Of a DNA stretch of 64,000 nucleotides, positions 38,719 to 50,030 are shown one piece after another. The translations under genes were made by a program, and so were the position numbers. The stretch is from assembly GCF_001006005.1 (NCBI RefSeq), contig NZ_CP011254.1:4464001-4528000 (forward strand). Reading direction: 5' to 3'. The notes beneath the pieces were generated by a model that saw only the letters and a program-made list of their open reading frames with translations, was not told where the DNA came from and searched no databases. Every line of letters starts with the position of its first letter. Positions within the stretch are counted from its first letter, which is position 1. Origin of the DNA: Serratia fonticola. Lineage in GTDB: Bacteria; Pseudomonadota; Gammaproteobacteria; Enterobacterales; Enterobacteriaceae.

Positions 38719-39474
38719 ATGCTGCAACTCAGTGAGGTAGGGGTAGAAGGGCGATTGGTGCCGTTTTCTGGGCAGATCGCCGCTGGGTTGCAGGTGCACC
38801 TGATCGGCCCTAACGGCGCAGGTAAGAGCACGTTGTTGGCCAGATTGGCGGGAATGTTGCCAGGGCTTGGCGAAGTTCGTCTGTCTGGGCGTTTGCTGGA
38901 AGCGTATACGGGGAACGAACTGGCAAGGCACCGGGCTTATCTGTGTCAGCAGCAGCCTCCGGTTGCGCTAATGCCGGTATTTCAATATCTCGCCTTACAT
39001 CAGCCCGCCGGGGCGGAAGAAAGCGAGCTGGAAAAAGCCATCCTGTATTTGGCACGTAGCCTAAAGCTGGCGGATAAATTATCCCGCATGTTGACTCAAC
39101 TCTCCGGGGGGGAATGGCAACGGGTGCGGCTGGCCGCTGTGTTGTTACAAGTTTGGCCAACGGTTAACCCGCTAAGCCAATTACTGCTGCTCGATGAACC
39201 GACCAACAGCCTGGATGTGGCGCAAAAGGTGGCGCTCGATCGCCTGCTGCGCGAATTTTGCCAAAGTGGCCGCAGCGCTCTGGTCTGTGCTCACGATCTC
39301 AATCATACCTTGCAACAGGCCGATCGGGTCTGGTTGCTGCAAGCCGGGCGGTTGGTCGCCGAGGGGGATACCCACGAGGTAATGGAGCCGGGGTTATTAT
39401 CCAAGGTTTATGACGTGGATTTTCATTTGCAGGCGGTGGGAGAACAGCGCTGGATTATGACCAAAACGGCCTAG
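38719..39474 (+). CDS. btuD: Vitamin B12 ABC transporter ATPase BtuD
   Basis: The 251-residue ATPase has Walker [10 protein letters not shown], signature LSGGEWQRVRLA, and Walker B QLLLLDEPTNSLD. It powers BtuC. Its ATG at 38719 follows AAAGGAGCG, 16 bases after the btuE stop. A large intergenic region with the arn operon replaces the direct btuD-nlpC junction known from E. coli. Confidence 0.95.
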   Translation: MLQLSEVGVEGRLVPFSGQIAAGLQVHLIGPNGAGKSTLLARLAGMLPGLGEVRLSGRLLEAYTGNELARHRAYLCQQQPPVALMPVFQYLALHQPAGAEESELEKAILYLARSLKLADKLSRMLTQLSGGEWQRVRLAAVLLQVWPTVNPLSQLLLLDEPTNSLDVAQKVALDRLLREFCQSGRSALVCAHDLNHTLQQADRVWLLQAGRLVAEGDTHEVMEPGLLSKVYDVDFHLQAVGEQRWIMTKTA

Positions 39475-39512
39475 CGGTGTTTACACGTTATTTAACCGAT
39501 AAAATGTAGCTA

Positions 39513-39814
39513 AACGAAAAGTAAACGTTCTCGAGATAATTATCCAATAATGGCACAAATCCTGCCGGTAATCTCACAAAATAAGATGGAAATCCCACGA
39601 TGGCCTGCTAGCTCATCGGATTGAAAAAGAATTAAGTAAAAATTCACAACAATATAACTCTTTGATTATATATAAAATTATTCTTCTCTTAATGAGAAGG
39701 TATTACAGAAAGTTTCCTGGTAATAATTTATCCCTTAAGGTTTAGTTAAGCTTGCCCACGTACATTGGCAATTAATCCACCAAGGATCATTCTTTGTGAC
39801 GTTTACTTTTCGTT
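39513..39814. promoter_or_regulatory. arn regulatory region with inverted 16-base repeats and PmrA-like box
   Basis: The 16-mer AACGAAAAGTAAACGT (39513-39528) occurs as its exact reverse complement at 39799-39814. Read on the other strand it holds CGTTTA-N5-CGTTTA, near the PhoP direct repeat TGTTTA-N5-TGTTTA. CTTAAG-GTTTA-GTTAAG at 39734-39750 resembles the PmrA box (YTTAAK-N5-YTTAAK) in one half and partly in the other. These lie in the 395-base AT-rich gap before arnB. In enterobacteria PhoP/PmrA control arn, so the motifs are suggestive. Confidence 0.55.
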
Positions 39815-39869
39815 AAATGTAAAAGTCATACAGTGGCTTAATGAAAATCGAGACGTTTGGGGTTTAATT

Positions 39870-41024
39870 ATGGATCAATTTCTGCCTTTTTCACGCCCGG
39901 CCATTGGGGATGAAGAAATTGCTGCGGTAGAAAAGGTGTTGCGATCCGGCTGGATCACCACCGGGCCGCAAAACCAGCAGTTGGAAAGCGAGTTTTGCCG
40001 AACCTTCGGCTGCAAGCATGCGATTGCCGTCTGCTCTGCAACGGCGGGGATGCACATCACGCTGATGGCTCTGGATATTGGGCCAGGGGATGAAGTCATT
40101 ACCCCCTCTCAAACCTGGGTTTCCACTCTCAATATGATCGAATTGCTTGGCGCTACGCCAGTGATGATCGATGTTGACCGTGACACGCTAATGGTCAGCG
40201 CAGCCGATGTTGAGGCGGCCACCACCGCACGTACCAAAGCGATCATTCCCGTTCACTATGCGGGCGCACCATTACCGATGGATGAGCTGCGCGCAGTGGC
40301 TCAACGCCATAATATTCCCCTGATTGAAGATGCGGCTCACGCCGTGGGCAGCCGTTTCAATGGTGAATGGGTGGGTGCACGGGGTACCGCGATTTTCTCT
40401 TTCCATGCCATTAAGAACCTGACCTGTGCGGAAGGTGGTCTGATCGCGACCGATGACGATCAACTGGCCGATCGCGTCCGCTGCCTGAAGTTCCACGGCC
40501 TGGGCGTTGACGCTTTTGACCGCCAACTGCAGGGGCGTAAGCCGCAGGCAGAGGTGGTTGAACCTGGCTACAAATACAACCTGTCAGATATTCATGCGGC
40601 GATCGCCGTGGTGCAACTGGCGCGTTTGCCAGAGTTGAACGCCCGGCGCAAGGTGCTGGCGGAACGTTACCTGGCCGCGCTGCAAGACTCGCCTTTCCAG
40701 CCGTTGGGGTTGCCAGATTATCCGCACGATCACGCCTGGCATCTGTTTATGGTGCGTGTTGATGAACAACGTTGCGGCATTGGGCGCGATCAACTGATGG
40801 AACGGCTGAAAGAAGTTGGGGTTGGTACCGGTCTGCATTTCCGCGCCGCCCATACACAAAAATTCTACCGCGAACGTTACTCACAGCTGTCACTGCCTAA
40901 TACCGAATGGAATTCGGCACGCCTGTGCACTTTACCGCTGTTCCCGGATATGACCGAAGCCGATGTCGATCGCGTGGTCAATGCCTTATCTTCCGTATTG
41001 GAGTCTTCCCGTGTCTCGCGCTGA
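39870..41024 (+). CDS. arnB: UDP-4-amino-4-deoxy-L-arabinose aminotransferase ArnB
   Basis: The 384-residue PLP enzyme has [20 protein letters not shown], the PLP-Lys motif [14 protein letters not shown] and [15 protein letters not shown]. It makes UDP-L-Ara4N from the 4-keto sugar. ATG 39870 ([16 protein letters not shown]) aligns with the E. coli start region. An open frame extends upstream to 39765 but has no homology. It opens the arnBCADTEF operon. Confidence 0.96.
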   Translation: MDQFLPFSRPAIGDEEIAAVEKVLRSGWITTGPQNQQLESEFCRTFGCKHAIAVCSATAGMHITLMALDIGPGDEVITPSQTWVSTLNMIELLGATPVMIDVDRDTLMVSAADVEAATTARTKAIIPVHYAGAPLPMDELRAVAQRHNIPLIEDAAHAVGSRFNGEWVGARGTAIFSFHAIKNLTCAEGGLIATDDDQLADRVRCLKFHGLGVDAFDRQLQGRKPQAEVVEPGYKYNLSDIHAAIAVVQLARLPELNARRKVLAERYLAALQDSPFQPLGLPDYPHDHAWHLFMVRVDEQRCGIGRDQLMERLKEVGVGTGLHFRAAHTQKFYRERYSQLSLPNTEWNSARLCTLPLFPDMTEADVDRVVNALSSVLESSRVSR

Positions 41025-41991
41025 ACCTATTAGCAAAGTTTCGGTGGTGATCCCGGTGTTCAACGAGCAGGAGAGTTTACCTGCCTTGTTGGAGCGCACC
41101 ACCGCCGCCTGTAAACAACTATTGCAACCTTATGAAATTATTCTGATTGACGATGGTAGCAGCGACAACTCTGCCGCCATGCTGACCGCTGCGGCGGAAC
41201 AACCAGGCAGTTGCATTATTGCCGTGCTGCTGAACCGTAACTACGGCCAGCATTCCGCCATCATGGCGGGTTTCAATCAGGTCAGCGGCGATCTGGTGAT
41301 CACCCTGGATGCCGATCTGCAAAACCCGCCGGAGGAGATCCCTCGTCTGGTTAGCGTCGCGGAAGAGGGTTATGACGTGGTGGGTACCGTGCGTGCCAAC
41401 CGTCAGGACTCCTGGTTCCGCAAGACGGCCTCCCGCATGATCAATATGATGATCCAGCGCGCGACCGGTAAATCCATGGGCGACTATGGATGCATGCTGC
41501 GTGCCTACCGCCGCCATATCATTGAGGCGATGCTGCACTGCCATGAGCGCAGTACCTTTATTCCGATCCTGGCCAACACCTTTGCTCGACGTACCACGGA
41601 GATCGAGGTGCGTCACGCTGAGCGCGAGTTCGGTGACTCCAAATATAGCCTGATGAAGCTGATCAACCTGATGTATGACCTGATCACCTGCCTGACCACC
41701 ACGCCGCTGCGTCTGCTCAGCGTGGTAGGCAGCGTGATTGCACTGTCAGGCTTCGTGCTGGCGGTGTTGTTGATCGTGCTGCGCTTGGTCCTGGGGCCGG
41801 AATGGGCGGCAGGCGGAGTGTTCACGCTGTTTGCGGTGTTATTCACCTTTATCGGTGCTCAGTTTGTCGGTATGGGATTGTTAGGGGAGTACATCGGCCG
41901 GATTTATAACGACGTCCGCGCTCGTCCCCGCTATTTTGTCCAGAAAGTGGTCGGTGCTAAACCAACCCAAAATACTCAGGAAGAAGAATGA
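41011..41991 (+). CDS. arnC: Undecaprenyl-phosphate Ara4FN transferase ArnC
   Basis: The 326-residue GT2-family enzyme starts at GTG 41011 with GGAG 7 bases upstream, overlapping arnB by 14 bases. It has [22 protein letters not shown] and [12 protein letters not shown] motifs, plus two C-terminal membrane helices near 233-255 and 268-290. It loads formylated L-Ara4N onto undecaprenyl phosphate at the inner membrane. Confidence 0.96.
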   Translation: MSRAEPISKVSVVIPVFNEQESLPALLERTTAACKQLLQPYEIILIDDGSSDNSAAMLTAAAEQPGSCIIAVLLNRNYGQHSAIMAGFNQVSGDLVITLDADLQNPPEEIPRLVSVAEEGYDVVGTVRANRQDSWFRKTASRMINMMIQRATGKSMGDYGCMLRAYRRHIIEAMLHCHERSTFIPILANTFARRTTEIEVRHAEREFGDSKYSLMKLINLMYDLITCLTTTPLRLLSVVGSVIALSGFVLAVLLIVLRLVLGPEWAAGGVFTLFAVLFTFIGAQFVGMGLLGEYIGRIYNDVRARPRYFVQKVVGAKPTQNTQEEE

Positions 41992-43973
41992 TGAAAGCTA
42001 TTGTATTTGCATACCATGATATCGGCTGCGCGGGTTTGAAAGCGCTGACAGAAGCGGGCTATGACGTACAGGCCGTATTTACCCATACCGATGATCCAGG
42101 TGAAAACAACTTCTTCTCTTCCGTTGCTCGCCAGGGCGCTGAACTGGAGCTGCCGGTGTATGCACCGGAAGATGTCAATCATCCGCTGTGGGTGGAGCGT
42201 ATCCGTGAGCTGCAACCGGATATTATTTTCTCTTTCTACTACCGCAATATGTTGAGCGATGAGATCCTGTCTCTGGCTCCAAAAGGTGGTTTTAACCTGC
42301 ATGGTTCACTGTTGCCACGCTACCGTGGTCGCGCACCGATCAATTGGGCGCTGGTGAACGGCGAAACCGAAACCGGCGCTACGCTGCACAAGATGGTTAA
42401 ACGCCCGGATGCCGGCGATATCGTCGGTCAGCATAAAGTGGCGATTTCCCAGCAGGACACCGCACTGACGCTGCACAAAAAGGTGTTGGAAGCGGCGCAG
42501 GTGGTATTGAAAGAACAACTGCCGAAACTGAAAGACGGCACGGCTAGCTTAACTGAGCAAAACGAAGCGGATGCCAGCTATTTTGGCCGCCGTACTGCTG
42601 CCGACGGTGAGATCCAGTGGCACAAGTCTGCTCATGAAATCAACAACCTGGTGCGTGCCGTCACCGAACCTTATCCGGGCGCCTTCAGCTATCTGGGCCA
42701 GCGCAAGGTGATCGTTTGGCGCGCACGCGTGCTGGATACCGCACATGATAAGCAGCCTGGCACGGTGCTGAGCACCACTCCACTGGTGATTGCCTGTGGT
42801 GAAGGGGCGCTGGAAATCGTAGCTGGCCAAAGCGAGTCTGGTTTGTATGTGCAAGGTAACCGTCTGGCCGCGGAAATGGGCATGGTGAGCGACGTACGTC
42901 TGGCTGCCAAGCCAAGCTCGGTGATGAAGCGCCGGACCCGCGTGTTGATCCTGGGCGTTAACGGCTTTATCGGTAACCATCTCACCGAACGCCTGCTGCG
43001 CGAAGATCGTTACGATATCTATGGCCTGGATATCGGCTCTGATGCCATCAGCCGTTTCCTGGATAACCCGCGCTTCCACTTTGTGGAAGGGGATATCAGC
43101 ATTCATTCGGAGTGGATCGAATATCACATCAAGAAGTGCGACGTGGTATTGCCGCTGGTGGCGATCGCCACACCGATCGAATACACCCGCAATCCGCTGC
43201 GCGTGTTCGAGCTGGATTTCGAAGAAAACCTGAAAATCGTTCGCGACTGCGTGAAATACAACAAACGCATCATCTTCCCGTCCACCTCCGAAGTTTACGG
43301 CATGTGTGACGATAAAGAGTTTGATGAGGACACTTCGCGTCTGATCGTCGGGCCAATCAACAAACAGCGCTGGATCTATTCGGTCTCCAAACAGCTGTTG
43401 GACCGGGTTATCTGGGCTTATGGGGCTAAAGAAGGCCTGAAGTTCACGCTGTTCCGTCCGTTTAACTGGATGGGGCCACGTCTGGACAACCTGGATGCGG
43501 CGCGTATCGGCTCATCGCGCGCGATCACCCAGTTGATCCTGAACCTGGTTGAAGGCTCACCGATCAAGCTGGTGGACGGTGGGGCGCAGAAACGTTGCTT
43601 TACCGATATCAACGATGGTATTGAAGCGCTGTACCGCATTATTGAAAACCGCGACGGTCAATGCGATGGTCAGATCGTCAACATCGGCAACCCGACCAAC
43701 GAAGCAAGTATTCGTGAGCTGGCGGAAATGCTGCTGGCCAGCTTCAATGAGCATCCGCTGCGCGGCAATTTCCCGCCGTTTGCCGGTTTCAAGGACGTGG
43801 AAAGCAGCAGCTACTACGGCAAAGGATATCAGGACGTTGAGCACCGTACACCAAGCATCAAGAACGCGCGCCGCCTGCTGGGCTGGCAGCCGACGATCGC
43901 CATGCAGCAAACCGTTGCCGAGACGCTGGACTACTTCCTGCGTACTACGGTAAAGGAAGGTGATGGTGCATGA
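41991..43973 (+). CDS. arnA: Bifunctional UDP-glucuronate decarboxylase/Ara4N formyltransferase ArnA
   Basis: The 660-residue protein joins an N-terminal formyltransferase (about 1-305, motif [19 protein letters not shown]) to a C-terminal SDR-type decarboxylase. The decarboxylase (from about 315) has [20 protein letters not shown] and YSVSKQ. It oxidatively decarboxylates UDP-glucuronate and later formylates UDP-L-Ara4N. Two ATGs at 41988 and 41991 follow CAGGAAGAA; 41991 matches the E. coli start. It overlaps arnC and arnD. Confidence 0.97.
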   Translation: MKAIVFAYHDIGCAGLKALTEAGYDVQAVFTHTDDPGENNFFSSVARQGAELELPVYAPEDVNHPLWVERIRELQPDIIFSFYYRNMLSDEILSLAPKGGFNLHGSLLPRYRGRAPINWALVNGETETGATLHKMVKRPDAGDIVGQHKVAISQQDTALTLHKKVLEAAQVVLKEQLPKLKDGTASLTEQNEADASYFGRRTAADGEIQWHKSAHEINNLVRAVTEPYPGAFSYLGQRKVIVWRARVLDTAHDKQPGTVLSTTPLVIACGEGALEIVAGQSESGLYVQGNRLAAEMGMVSDVRLAAKPSSVMKRRTRVLILGVNGFIGNHLTERLLREDRYDIYGLDIGSDAISRFLDNPRFHFVEGDISIHSEWIEYHIKKCDVVLPLVAIATPIEYTRNPLRVFELDFEENLKIVRDCVKYNKRIIFPSTSEVYGMCDDKEFDEDTSRLIVGPINKQRWIYSVSKQLLDRVIWAYGAKEGLKFTLFRPFNWMGPRLDNLDAARIGSSRAITQLILNLVEGSPIKLVDGGAQKRCFTDINDGIEALYRIIENRDGQCDGQIVNIGNPTNEASIRELAEMLLASFNEHPLRGNFPPFAGFKDVESSSYYGKGYQDVEHRTPSIKNARRLLGWQPTIAMQQTVAETLDYFLRTTVKEGDGA

Positions 43974-44881
43974 AGAAGGTCGGCCTGCGAGTTGATGTAG
44001 ACACCTTTAGCGGTACCCGTGAAGGGGTGCCGCGCCTGCTGGAACTGTTTGCCAAATACGATATTCAGGCCAGCTTCTTCTTCAGCGTCGGGCCGGACAA
44101 CATGGGGCGCCACTTGTGGCGCCTGCTTCGTCCCCAATTCCTGCTGAAAATGCTGCGTTCCAAGGCGGCGTCTCTGTACGGCTGGGATATCCTGCTGGCA
44201 GGGACCGCGTGGCCTGGGCGGAATATTTCCCGACCTTTGGGGCCGTTGATGAAGCGCACGTTGGAAATGGGCCACGAAGTAGGGTTGCATGCCTGGGATC
44301 ATCAAGGGTGGCAGGCCAAGGTGGGGCAGTGGTCCAAACCCGAGTTGACGCGTCAGGTTCAGTTGGGCGTTGATGCACTGGCCAATGCGATCGGACAACC
44401 GGTCCGATTTTCGGCGGTGGCGGGGTGGCGTGCCGATCAGCGCGTGGTGGAGGTGAAGCAAGGTTTTGGTTTCGAGTATAACAGTGATTGCCGTGGCACC
44501 CATCCGTTCCGTCCGCTATTAGAGAACGGCCAGCCGGGCACGGTGCAAATCCCCGTGACGCTCCCCACCTTTGATGAGGTGATTGGCCGTGAAACCAGCA
44601 TGGCCGATTTCAATGATTATATTCTGCGAGCGATAGAAAACGATGGTGGTGTGCCGGTGTACACCATACATACCGAGGTGGAAGGTATGTCGCAGTCGGC
44701 CATGTTCGAACAGTTGTTACAGCGTGCAAAACAGCAAGGCATCGAGTTCTGCCCGCTGAGCGCGTTGCTGCCCCAAGACGTGTCATCACTGCCGCTAGGC
44801 CGCATTATACGCGCACCATTTCCTGGCCGAGAAGGCTGGTTGGGTTATCAAACCGAAGTTGGGGGAGAAAAGGTTTCATGA
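43970..44881 (+). CDS. arnD: 4-deoxy-4-formamido-L-arabinose-phosphoundecaprenol deformylase ArnD
   Basis: The 303-residue protein is a NodB-type metal-dependent deacetylase with the Asp in [13 protein letters not shown] and the His pair in [15 protein letters not shown]. It removes the formyl group from the lipid-linked sugar on the cytoplasmic side. Its ATG overlaps the arnA stop (ATGA), and its stop overlaps arnT. Confidence 0.95.
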   Translation: MKKVGLRVDVDTFSGTREGVPRLLELFAKYDIQASFFFSVGPDNMGRHLWRLLRPQFLLKMLRSKAASLYGWDILLAGTAWPGRNISRPLGPLMKRTLEMGHEVGLHAWDHQGWQAKVGQWSKPELTRQVQLGVDALANAIGQPVRFSAVAGWRADQRVVEVKQGFGFEYNSDCRGTHPFRPLLENGQPGTVQIPVTLPTFDEVIGRETSMADFNDYILRAIENDGGVPVYTIHTEVEGMSQSAMFEQLLQRAKQQGIEFCPLSALLPQDVSSLPLGRIIRAPFPGREGWLGYQTEVGGEKVS

Positions 44882-46542
44882 AAGCGTTGAAAGGATCCTG
44901 GGCCATCGTATTGTCCATTTTTTTTGCCCTGGTGTATCTGCTGCCGGTGAATGGGCGGTTGCTGTGGCAGCCGGATGAAACCCGCTACGCCGAAATCAGC
45001 CGTGAAATGCTGGCGCGCGGAGATTGGGTAGTGCCTAACCTGCTCGGCCTGCGCTATTTTGAAAAGCCGGTCGCCGGTTACTGGTTTAACAACATTAGCC
45101 AGTGGTTGTTCGGCGATAGCAACTTTGCCGTGCGCTTTGGTTCGATATTCAGCACCGGTATGACCGCCTTGCTGGTCTTTTCCCTGGCCTGGCTGATGTG
45201 GAAAAATGCGCGTCGTGCCAGCCTGGCAGTGCTGATCTTCCTGTCGATGGTACTGGTATTCAGTATCGGCACTTACAGCGTGCTCGATCCGATGATCTCG
45301 CTGTGGCTGACGGCAGCCATGGTCAGCTATTACCTGACGCTGAAAGCCACCACCGCCAAAGGTAAGCTGGGGGGCTATGTGTTGCTCGGGCTGGCCTGTG
45401 GCATGGGTTTTATGACCAAAGGCTTTCTGGCGCTGGCGGTGCCGGTGATTGCCGTTATCCCCATTGTTATTCAGCAGCGTAAAGTTAAAGATCTGTTCTG
45501 CTACGGGCCAGTGGCTATCGTGGTGGCGGTACTGCTCAGCCTGCCGTGGGCGCTGGCGGTGGCCCAACGCGAGCCGGACTATTGGAACTACTTCTTCTGG
45601 GTGGAGCATATTCAGCGCTTTGCCGAAGATAATGCCCAGCATAAGGCCCCCTTCTGGTATTACATCCCGATCCTGATCGCTGCGGTACTGCCGTGGTTGG
45701 GGTTATTGCCAGGTTCCCTGCTCAAGGGATGGCGCGAGCGTATGCAGCGCCCGGAGCTGTTTTTCCTGTTGAGCTGGGTGGTGATGCCGTTGATCTTCTT
45801 CAGCATCGCCAAAGGCAAGCTGCCTACCTATATTCTGCCATGTATGGCGCCGTTGGCACTGCTGATGGCGGCTTACGCCGAGGATTGCGCAGGGCAGTTA
45901 CGTACTCGGGTCTTCAAGGTGAATGCTCTACTGAATGGCCTGTTTGGTCTGATTGGCATTATCGCGTTGTTGCTGATCGGCTCCGGTGTGTTGCATAAAG
46001 TGCATCTGTTTAACGCCGATGAGTGGCCGAAAATCGTGCTCGGCCTGATTGCCTTTGGTGGTTGGCTGCTGTTTGCCGTGGTTTCCGCTCGCGATAACGC
46101 AAAACGCTGGACCTGGGCGGCCGCCTGCCCGCTGCTGCTTTGTCTGTTGATCGGCTACGCTATTCCACAGCAGGTGATCGACTCCAAGCAGCCGCAAAAC
46201 TTCATTCGTGACAATATCGCCACGCTCAGCCAGAGCCAGTTTGTATTGGCCGATCGCGTGGGTATCGCCGCTGGCCTGGCCTGGGAACTGAAACGCAGCG
46301 ATGTGCTGATGTACGGTGAAAAAGGCGAGCTCTCTTATGGTTTGGCGTATCCTGATGTGCGCGGTCACTATATCGGCGAAGAGGATTTTGCTGGCTGGTT
46401 GGCTCAGGCTCGTAAGCAGGGGGATGTGTCACTGGTAATGCAACTCTCCCGTGGTGAGCACGTACCGACAGATTTGCCACCGCCAGACAGCGTGGTCGAG
46501 ATGCATCGCATGGCATTGGTATGGTATAAGCAGCAACCATGA
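44878..46542 (+). CDS. arnT: Lipid A L-Ara4N transferase ArnT
   Basis: The 554-residue GT83 glycosyltransferase has about 12-13 membrane segments. It also has the periplasmic acidic motif [15 protein letters not shown] near 31-45 with catalytic Asp/Glu. It moves L-Ara4N from undecaprenyl phosphate to lipid A phosphates, giving resistance to polymyxin and cationic peptides. It overlaps arnD and arnE in ATGA junctions. Confidence 0.96.
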   Translation: MKALKGSWAIVLSIFFALVYLLPVNGRLLWQPDETRYAEISREMLARGDWVVPNLLGLRYFEKPVAGYWFNNISQWLFGDSNFAVRFGSIFSTGMTALLVFSLAWLMWKNARRASLAVLIFLSMVLVFSIGTYSVLDPMISLWLTAAMVSYYLTLKATTAKGKLGGYVLLGLACGMGFMTKGFLALAVPVIAVIPIVIQQRKVKDLFCYGPVAIVVAVLLSLPWALAVAQREPDYWNYFFWVEHIQRFAEDNAQHKAPFWYYIPILIAAVLPWLGLLPGSLLKGWRERMQRPELFFLLSWVVMPLIFFSIAKGKLPTYILPCMAPLALLMAAYAEDCAGQLRTRVFKVNALLNGLFGLIGIIALLLIGSGVLHKVHLFNADEWPKIVLGLIAFGGWLLFAVVSARDNAKRWTWAAACPLLLCLLIGYAIPQQVIDSKQPQNFIRDNIATLSQSQFVLADRVGIAAGLAWELKRSDVLMYGEKGELSYGLAYPDVRGHYIGEEDFAGWLAQARKQGDVSLVMQLSRGEHVPTDLPPPDSVVEMHRMALVWYKQQP

Positions 46543-46883
46543 TGGCGTATTTATTGGTGATCCTGGTTAGCCTGTTCACCTGTGCGGGGCAGCTGTGTCA
46601 GAAACAGGCTGCCCTTACCTGGCAACAGGCTGGCGATCGGCGGCGGGCTTTAACGCTGCGCTGGTTGGCGCTGGCGGTGCTGCTAATGGGGCTGGGCATG
46701 CTGGTGTGGCTAAATGTGTTGCAGCGCCTGCCGCTCAGCCTGGCCTATCCGATGCTGAGCCTCAATTTTGTCCTGGTGACGCTGGCGGCACGCTGGTTGT
46801 TTAACGAGCCGACTACGGTGCGTCACTGGTGCGGCGTGGCGTCGATCATGCTGGGGATCCTGCTGATGAGTCTGCAATCATGA
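46539..46883 (+). CDS. arnE: Ara4N-phosphoundecaprenol flippase subunit ArnE
   Basis: The 114-residue, four-helix EMR/SMR-like protein contains [24 protein letters not shown] and ends at a TGA overlapping arnF. With ArnF it flips the lipid-linked sugar to the periplasmic side. Confidence 0.93.
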   Translation: MMAYLLVILVSLFTCAGQLCQKQAALTWQQAGDRRRALTLRWLALAVLLMGLGMLVWLNVLQRLPLSLAYPMLSLNFVLVTLAARWLFNEPTTVRHWCGVASIMLGILLMSLQS

Positions 46884-47269
46884 AAGGTTATCTTTGGGGG
46901 GCGGGCAGCGTTCTGTTAGTGACGTTGGCCCAGTTGCTGATGAAATGGGGCATGGGACAAATCCCGCTGTTGTCCTTTGCCGATGTCACCTGGCCGTTAC
47001 TCAACCAGTACGGAATGGCCTTGATAGCGGTGGCCGTTGGCATCTTCGGCTATGCATTATCAATGCTATGCTGGTTCTTCGCGCTACATTATCTGCCGCT
47101 GAACCGGGCTTATCCGCTACTGAGCGTCAGTTATGCGCTGGTTTACCTGGCGGCGGTGATCCTGCCCTGGTTTAATGAATCTGCCACCTTGCTCAAAACG
47201 CTGGGGACGCTGTTTATTCTGTTCGGCGTGTGGTTGATTAACAGCCATCGGGCGGCAAAAAACCGTTAA
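46880..47269 (+). CDS. arnF: Ara4N-phosphoundecaprenol flippase subunit ArnF
   Basis: The 129-residue SMR-like protein has four hydrophobic segments and [18 protein letters not shown] in the same place as ArnE. Its ATG 46880 overlaps the arnE stop by four bases. It ends the arn operon; a 168-base gap precedes nlpC. Confidence 0.93.
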   Translation: MKGYLWGAGSVLLVTLAQLLMKWGMGQIPLLSFADVTWPLLNQYGMALIAVAVGIFGYALSMLCWFFALHYLPLNRAYPLLSVSYALVYLAAVILPWFNESATLLKTLGTLFILFGVWLINSHRAAKNR

Positions 47270-47437
47270 TAGCGGAAAAAAACGTTGTCGATTCGAATAT
47301 CTCATGGACAAAACTTGCCTTTTTATTAACTTGAGCGATAAATTAATGCCAAACAGCATTCTCCTTACCTGGGGGGGCGTGGTGAAATATCGCAGGCGGT
47401 TGATCTGCTTCGGTGTTCAAGTGAAAGGTAAAATGCG

Positions 47438-47896
47438 ATGCGTGTGTGGTTTCTATTAGCCAGTTTAATTCTCGCCGGTTGCAGCAGCCATGCGCCGCCG
47501 CCGAGTGGCCGTTTGTCCGATTCCATCGTGGTGGTAGCGCAATTGAACGAGCAGCTGCGTCAATGGTATGGCACCCCGTATCGCTATGGCGGGCTGGATC
47601 GCGGCGGTGTCGACTGTTCCGGCTTTGTCTATCGCACCTTCAGCGATCGTTTTGATATGCAATTACCGCGATCCACGGCGCAGCAAACCGGGCTGGGGAC
47701 CAAAGTCTCGCGTGACGAGCTGATGCCGGGCGATCTGGTGTTCTTTAAAACCGGCAGCGGAGAGAATGGCCTGCATGTGGGGATCTACGATACCAACGAC
47801 GAGTTTATTCATGCCTCTACCAGCAAAGGTGTGACGCGTTCCTCACTCAACAACGTCTATTGGCGCAAGGTGTACTGGCAGGCGCGCCGGATTTAA
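47438..47896 (+). CDS. nlpC: NlpC/P60-family lipoprotein NlpC
   Basis: The 152-residue lipoprotein has the lipobox LILAGC with lipidated Cys15 and an NlpC/P60 hydrolase domain. The catalytic Cys60 is in GGVDCSGFV, with His113 in GLHVGIY and a third polar residue near H125. It is a predicted peptidoglycan D,L-endopeptidase. In E. coli it follows btuD; here arn lies between. ATG 47438 follows TTCAAGTGAAAGG. Confidence 0.93.
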   Translation: MRVWFLLASLILAGCSSHAPPPSGRLSDSIVVVAQLNEQLRQWYGTPYRYGGLDRGGVDCSGFVYRTFSDRFDMQLPRSTAQQTGLGTKVSRDELMPGDLVFFKTGSGENGLHVGIYDTNDEFIHASTSKGVTRSSLNNVYWRKVYWQARRI

Positions 47897-47953
47897 CGCC
47901 CCAAACCCCCTATCTGGTGTATTATGGCAGCACTGCATGATGAGGTGACTGCC

Positions 47954-48967
47954 ATGAATTCCTTACGTTTATTGATTTCCGATTCCTACGATCCCTGGTT
48001 TAATCTGGCGGTAGAAGAGTGCATCTTCCGCGAAATGACCTCGCAAAAAATCCTCTTCCTGTGGCGTAATGCCGAAACCGTAGTGATCGGCCAGTCGCAG
48101 AACCCGTGGAAAGAGTGCAATACCCGGCGGATGGAGCAGGATGGCATTCGTCTGGCACGGCGCAGCAGCGGCGGCGGGGCGGTGTTTCACGACCTGGGCA
48201 ATACCTGCTTTACCTTTATGGCCGGTAAACCTGGTTACGATAAAACCGTTTCTACCGGCATTATTCTGGCGGCGCTGAAACAGCTGGGTGTTGATGCTTC
48301 GGCTTCCGGGCGTAACGATTTGGTGGTCGAAACGGCCGACGGAGTGCGCAAGATCTCCGGCTCAGCCTACCGCGAAACTCAGGATCGTGGTTTTCATCAC
48401 GGTACGCTGCTGTTGAATGCCGATCTCAATCGCCTGGCGGATTATCTCAATCCCGATCCGAAAAAATTGCAGGCGAAAGGCATTACCTCCGTGCGTTCCA
48501 GGGTCGCCAACCTGGCCGAGTTTGTGCCTGAAATCGACCATCAGCAGGTTTGTGACGCCGTCATTCAGGCTTTCTTCGCTCATTATGGTGAAACGGCACA
48601 GCCGGAAGTGATCTCCCCGGATGTCTTCCCAGACCTGCCCGATTTTGCCCAGCAATTTGCCAAGCAGAGCAGTTGGGAATGGAATTTTGGCAAAGCGCCA
48701 GCGTTTAGCCACTTGCTGAATGAGCGCTTTACCTGGGGTGGGGTGGATATCTTCTTTGACGTGGAGAAGGGCGCGATTGTACGCGCGCAGATCTTCACCG
48801 ACAGCCTTAACCCTGCGCCATTACAGACTTTGGCCGAAAAGCTGGTGGGCTGTGCCTATCGCAGCGAGGCGTTGGCAGACTGTTGTGCACAGCTGGTAGC
48901 GCAATATCCGCAGCAGGAGAGCGAGCTTAGTGAGTTGCGGCGTTGGCTGTTGGAAACCATTAAGTAG
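47954..48967 (+). CDS. lplA: Lipoate-protein ligase A
   Basis: The 337-residue protein begins [22 protein letters not shown]. It has [15 protein letters not shown] at the lipoyl-AMP site and KISGSAYRE with the catalytic Lys. It attaches lipoate to E2 and glycine cleavage proteins from free lipoate and ATP. ATG 47954 aligns with E. coli LplA; 47924 gives an unlikely extension. Its placement next to nlpC is not the E. coli order. Confidence 0.95.
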   Translation: MNSLRLLISDSYDPWFNLAVEECIFREMTSQKILFLWRNAETVVIGQSQNPWKECNTRRMEQDGIRLARRSSGGGAVFHDLGNTCFTFMAGKPGYDKTVSTGIILAALKQLGVDASASGRNDLVVETADGVRKISGSAYRETQDRGFHHGTLLLNADLNRLADYLNPDPKKLQAKGITSVRSRVANLAEFVPEIDHQQVCDAVIQAFFAHYGETAQPEVISPDVFPDLPDFAQQFAKQSSWEWNFGKAPAFSHLLNERFTWGGVDIFFDVEKGAIVRAQIFTDSLNPAPLQTLAEKLVGCAYRSEALADCCAQLVAQYPQQESELSELRRWLLETIK

Positions 48968-49266
48968 TGCTGTGTGGTAAATAAATTGGGAATTTTATTA
49001 ATAAAATCAGGTGGTCGCCGTATCACCTGATCGTTAAACATAAAAAATAATTCACCTATTGCGTAAAGCTTTTAATTTGTAACGATACATGCCGCAAATT
49101 AAATTCACGCACCTGACTGCCTGTACAAAAAACATCGCTAAAACTATCAATTACTTGGCAACGCCGGGTTAATCACATTACTATTTCTGAACTATCTCCC
49201 AGGGATTGATCGGTATAACTTATTGTTATACGATGGTTTGCACGCCATTAAGCCTCTGGCATTAAA

Positions 49267-50004
49267 ATGAATATTCAATCTGACGTTGATTTTATTAGTC
49301 AGTACGTCTTCCTGCCGATTTACGCCATGACGGGAAGATTACTGGCGGTGGAACTTCTCACCCGTTTTACTGGCTCGGGCGACAACCTGGCGATGCCTAC
49401 GGAGATCGGCCTGCGGTTATTAACCCCAGAACAAAGGATTGAGTTATTCACCGATCAACTCACGCTGGCTGAAAAGCACGCGTCATGGTTTGTTGCCAAC
49501 GGGGTGACATTGACCATTAATATCGAAGAAACGGTTGTCGATTGGCTGCTTGGCAGTGAAACACGTCGTCAACGAGTGCAGCAGCTGCCGTTTATTGCTT
49601 TTGAAATCAATGAGATTTTCCCCAACCTTTCCGCTGGGAAAGACAATGTGAAAATACGCTCGTTAAGTGACTATTTTTCGCTGTGGCTCGATGGTTTCGG
49701 TTCTGGCAAAGCGACGTTGACCGCGTTGTACGATGGTTTATTTGATTTTGTGAAGATCGACAAACGCTTTTATTGGCAATTGGTTACCCAACAGGGATAT
49801 GACCTGGTTATCGATTCACTGCTTAAGAATATCAATCAACTTTGTAAGGGAGTTATTGTTTGCGGCATTGAGAAACATGAGTATTTCAATAAACTGACCA
49901 ACACCGGTGTTTTAGGGCTACAGGGGTTTTTATGGCCTGCCATCAGTGTGGATAATCTGCGTTCTCTACGCAGGATTGCTGAAGAGTTCGATAATAATAG
50001 CTGA
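49267..50004 (+). CDS. rflP: EAL-like anti-FlhDC factor YdiV/RflP homolog
   Basis: The 245-residue protein resembles E. coli YdiV: YVFLPIYAMTGRLLAVELLTRF, SAGKDNVKIRSLSDYFSLWLDGFGSGKATLTALYDGLFDFVKIDKRF and LQGFLWPA. The EAL signature has degenerated to ELL and the metal-binding residues are mostly lost, so phosphodiesterase activity is unlikely. In E. coli YdiV binds FlhD and represses flagellar genes. It sits between nlpC/lplA and selO as ydiV does between nlpC and ydiU. The 299-base gap 48968-49266 is AT-rich with no clear motif. Confidence 0.88.
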   Translation: MNIQSDVDFISQYVFLPIYAMTGRLLAVELLTRFTGSGDNLAMPTEIGLRLLTPEQRIELFTDQLTLAEKHASWFVANGVTLTINIEETVVDWLLGSETRRQRVQQLPFIAFEINEIFPNLSAGKDNVKIRSLSDYFSLWLDGFGSGKATLTALYDGLFDFVKIDKRFYWQLVTQQGYDLVIDSLLKNINQLCKGVIVCGIEKHEYFNKLTNTGVLGLQGFLWPAISVDNLRSLRRIAEEFDNNS

Positions 50005-50030
50005 TTTTTTCTTACACACCGGGGTAAATA

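Noticed and set aside
38118..38831. 237-codon minus-strand frame
   Set aside because: It overlaps btuE and the start of btuD on the other strand, both well supported, and resembles no known protein.
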